Source: Cyclobacterium lianum (GTDB taxonomy: Bacteria > Bacteroidota > Bacteroidia > Cytophagales > Cyclobacteriaceae). Taken from it: 64,000 nucleotides of DNA. Below are positions 61,648 through 64,000 of the stretch, one piece after another. Where the stretch lies: contig NZ_FRCY01000004.1 in assembly GCF_900143075.1 (NCBI RefSeq), positions 124,001 through 188,000 of the forward strand, written 5' to 3'. A model generated the notes under the pieces. It was not told the origin of the DNA. It was given only the letters and a program-made list of their open reading frames with translations, and did no database searches. Positions within the stretch are counted from its first letter, which is position 1, and every line of letters begins with the position of its first letter. Both the position numbers and the translations under genes were made by a program.

Positions 61648-64000
61648 ATGATTAATCAAATAATTTCGTTTTCAATAAAAAACAAGCTTATTATTGGCCT
61701 GCTCACGCTGGCCCTCATAGGAGTAGGTATCTACTCCATGTCCACGGTTAACCTCGGTTCGGTGCCGGATATCACCAACAACCAGGTACAGGTAATGACC
61801 GTATCTGAAAACCTGGCTACCGAAGATATCGAGCAGTTTGTCACTTATCCGGTGGAACTGGCCATGGGAAATCTTCCCGGAGTGGAAGAAATCCGTTCCG
61901 TTTCAAGGTTTGGCCTGTCGGTCGTCACCATCGTTTTTGAAGACGATATGGGTACTTATCTGCCCCGCCAATTGGTACAGGAAAAACTGAATGAATTACA
62001 GGAGACCATCCCTGAAAAGTTTGGCGACCCAACTATGGGCCCTATTTCTACAGGCTTGGGCCAGATCTATGAATATACCATCCAACCGAAACCGGGTTAT
62101 GACACAGTCTACAGCCCGATGGAACTGCGAACCATTCAGGATTGGATCGTAAAAAGACAACTCACCTTGCTTGATGGTGTGGTGGAGGTCAACTCATTTG
62201 GTGGTTACATCAAACAATACGAAGTGGCTATTAATCCTGAAAAGCTCAACGCCATGGATGTGAGCATTTCAGAGGTTTACGGTGCCCTTGCCCGAAATAA
62301 CGTAAATACTGGCGGTGCTTACATCGAAAAAAACCGGATGTCCAATTTCATTCGCGGGGAAGGACTGGTGCGCTCTCTGGACGACATACGGAGTATTGTA
62401 ATCCGAAACGAAAATGGTATTCCCATCACCATTGATGACGTGGCCGAGAAAGTTCATTTTGGCCACCAGGTGCGCTACGGGGCTTTCACCCGTGATGGTA
62501 AAGAAGCCGTAGGAGGCATAATAATGATGCTGAGAGGATCCAACCCTAATGCCGTTATCCAAAACGTGAAAGAGCGCATGGAGGAAGTAGAAAAATCGCT
62601 TCCCGAAGGGCTCACGATTGATGCTTTTATCGACCGTAGCGCACTTATAGGGAGAACCACTGATACGGTAAAGAACAACCTGATTGAAGGCGCACTGATC
62701 GTAATCTTCGCCTTGGTAATCCTCCTGGGAAGTTTGCGCGGGGGTCTCATTGCGGCCACTACCATTCCGCTTTCTCTGCTCTTTGCCTTCATTTTGATGA
62801 AGCAGTTTAACGTTTGGGCCAACCTGATGAGCCTGGGCGCTATTGACTTCGGGATTATCATTGATGGGGCAGTGATTATCATTGAAGGAACAGTTTACGA
62901 AATCCAGAAACGTATTCGGTCAGGGAAAATCAAGTTCAACCAGAGAGTAATGGATGAGGTAGCTTATGAGTCCGGCAGCACAATGATGGGTTCAGCCTTT
63001 TTCGGACAGATTATCATCCTGATTGTATTTGCCCCTATTCTTTTCCTCACAGGTGTGGAAGGTAAAATGTTCCAGCCCATGGCCTATACCTTTGGATTTG
63101 CCATGATAGGTGCTATAGTCTTGTGCCTCACTTACGTTCCCATGATGTCTGCCCTTTTCATGAAACCCATCCAAAACAGAAAGAACTGGTTTGGCCGATT
63201 TGAACGCTGGCTGGAAAAAATCAGTGATAAAGTCATTGGTGGCATTCATTGGGCCTATCTGCCCTTACTCAAAAGTGCACTCCGGTTTAAAACAATGGTA
63301 ATTATCGTTGCTGTTGTTCTGCTCGGCATAGCGGGCTATACCTTTTCCCGAATGGGAGGAGAATTTGTACCCCAACTGGATGAAGGTGATATCGCCATGC
63401 AGGCATTGATAAGGCCGGGAAGTTCGCTGAGTGAGGCAACAGATGTTTCCTATAAAATTGAGAACCTGTTACTGGAGAATTTCCCTGAAATCAAAACCGT
63501 AACAGCTCGCATAGGTGTGGCCGACATTCCTACCGACCCTATGCCAATGGATATTGCCGATATGTACCTCATTCTGGAAAAAGACCGGGATAAGTGGACT
63601 ACGGCAGAAACGAAGGAAGGGCTTATTGACGAAATCAAGGAACTGCTTGAAGAGCGGTTGACTGGTGTCAACCTTGTGTTCACACAACCTGTGGAACTTC
63701 GATTCAATGAACTTTTGGAGGGAGTGCGCGAAGACATTGCTGTCAAGCTCTATGGTGAAGACCTGGATGTATTGGCTACCAAAGTTCAGGAAATGGCCGA
63801 TATTATTGAGACCGTGCCGGGTGCAGGTGATGTGAATGCCGAACGAACTTCGGGTTTGCCTCAAATGACCGTGCGCTATAACCGCAAGAAAATGGCACAA
63901 TACGGGTTGGACATTGAAAAGGTGAACGCCTACATCAGTTCTGCTTTTGCAGGTGGAAAGGCAGGGGTGATTTTTGAAGGCGAAAAACGCTTTGATCTGG
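61648..64000 (+). CDS. CzcA-type heavy-metal RND efflux pump (partial)
   Basis: The frame is open from the ATG at 61648 to the window edge (784 codons seen). It is an HME-RND inner-membrane pump: first helix after MINQIISFSIKNKLIIGLL, the porter-domain segment GVEEIRSVSRFGLSVVT, and the proton-relay motif DFGIIIDGAVIIIEG with Asp400, Asp406 and Glu413. That pattern resembles the divalent-cation (Co/Zn/Cd/Ni) class rather than the Cu/Ag class, although IEG replaces the usual VEN. The membrane-fusion and outer-membrane partners should lie beyond the window. It is probably under Fur control through the operator near 61090. Confidence 0.93.
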   Translation, partial: MINQIISFSIKNKLIIGLLTLALIGVGIYSMSTVNLGSVPDITNNQVQVMTVSENLATEDIEQFVTYPVELAMGNLPGVEEIRSVSRFGLSVVTIVFEDDMGTYLPRQLVQEKLNELQETIPEKFGDPTMGPISTGLGQIYEYTIQPKPGYDTVYSPMELRTIQDWIVKRQLTLLDGVVEVNSFGGYIKQYEVAINPEKLNAMDVSISEVYGALARNNVNTGGAYIEKNRMSNFIRGEGLVRSLDDIRSIVIRNENGIPITIDDVAEKVHFGHQVRYGAFTRDGKEAVGGIIMMLRGSNPNAVIQNVKERMEEVEKSLPEGLTIDAFIDRSALIGRTTDTVKNNLIEGALIVIFALVILLGSLRGGLIAATTIPLSLLFAFILMKQFNVWANLMSLGAIDFGIIIDGAVIIIEGTVYEIQKRIRSGKIKFNQRVMDEVAYESGSTMMGSAFFGQIIILIVFAPILFLTGVEGKMFQPMAYTFGFAMIGAIVLCLTYVPMMSALFMKPIQNRKNWFGRFERWLEKISDKVIGGIHWAYLPLLKSALRFKTMVIIVAVVLLGIAGYTFSRMGGEFVPQLDEGDIAMQALIRPGSSLSEATDVSYKIENLLLENFPEIKTVTARIGVADIPTDPMPMDIADMYLILEKDRDKWTTAETKEGLIDEIKELLEERLTGVNLVFTQPVELRFNELLEGVREDIAVKLYGEDLDVLATKVQEMADIIETVPGAGDVNAERTSGLPQMTVRYNRKKMAQYGLDIEKVNAYISSAFAGGKAGVIFEGEKRFDL

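Larger units (their letters stand above)
51892..64000. mobile_element. integrated element in mnmE 3' end, right end not seen
   Basis: Everything after mnmE differs from the left part: integrase, excisionase-like HTH genes, a replication module, defence-type and metal-resistance cargo, ATGA-overlapping reading frames, and a visibly more AT-rich sequence. The order is repeats, zinc-ribbon HTH, integrase, unknown gene, repeats, two HTH genes, BT4734-like protein, DUF3987 protein, XRE, Argonaute, Fur, Cys-rich protein, CzcA. No relaxase, coupling protein or conjugation gene is in view, so whether it is an ICE, a mobilizable island or a satellite cannot be decided. Confidence 0.8.

Overview
The window looks like a Bacteroidota chromosome, most likely of the Cytophagales/Cyclobacteriaceae type. 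The evidence is TAnnTTTG -7 promoter elements, a subtilase with a type IX secretion C-terminal domain, LytS/LytTR signalling, DUF2911 and DUF5916 proteins, TonB/ExbBD/SPOR envelope genes and a large PVC-type cytochrome protein. From about 1 to 51,891 it reads as an ordinary, tightly packed chromosome. From 51,892 to the right edge it reads as an integrated mobile element whose right end is not in view. I see no rRNA, tRNA or CRISPR array.

Chromosomal part. 0.2-2.5 kb: sensor kinase and LytTR regulator. 2.7-9 kb: SGNH/propeller/cytochrome c lipoprotein, DASS anion transporter, TPR protein. 9-14 kb: gyrA, envelope proteins, rpe. 14-17 kb: T9SS subtilase, lipoprotein, a TrpF-like protein that has lost its catalytic residues. 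17-27.6 kb: trmB, folC and an ExbB/ExbD/TonB/SPOR run, then an outer-membrane barrel, a giant TPR protein and holA. 27.7-36.8 kb: TPR protein, Usp, 2-hydroxyacid dehydrogenase, DUF2911, and a PIG-L / 36-aa microprotein / sodium symporter unit with overlapping reading frames, then a PhyH-like dioxygenase. 36.8-51.9 kb: DUF5916 barrel, Gfo/Idh oxidoreductase, a bacterial Vms1/ANKZF1-like (VLRF1) protein, LhgO, a receiver and an Hpt protein, BaiN-like flavoprotein, NUC1 nuclease, Cys-rich protein, dapD, glycosyltransferase, a DtxR-family regulator with two matching operators, thioredoxin, mnmE.

Mobile element. It abuts the 3' end of mnmE, the gene end also used by the SGI1 family in Proteobacteria. 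The order is: att-like palindrome over the mnmE stop codon, repeat-rich leader (including five hexamers at an exact 10-bp period), zinc-ribbon/HTH excisionase-like gene, tyrosine integrase, an unknown gene (these three joined by ATGA overlaps), a repeat-rich non-coding block, two small HTH genes, a BT4734/VirE-N protein and a PriCT-2/DUF3987 protein forming a replication module. The cargo follows: an XRE regulator and a 699-aa prokaryotic Argonaute with a plausible guide-binding MID pocket but an apparently inactive PIWI site. The Argonaute stop codon overlaps the start codon of a Fur/Zur-like regulator (TAATG). Next come a TGCAA-N5-TTGCA operator, a small Cys-rich secreted protein and a CzcA-type heavy-metal RND pump cut by the window edge.

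The most interesting hypothesis is that Argonaute-based interference and metal-efflux control are wired together on one integrated element: Fur, the likely repressor of the pump, has no obvious promoter of its own and appears to be made from the XRE-Argonaute transcript. No relaxase and no recognisable Argonaute effector partner are in view.
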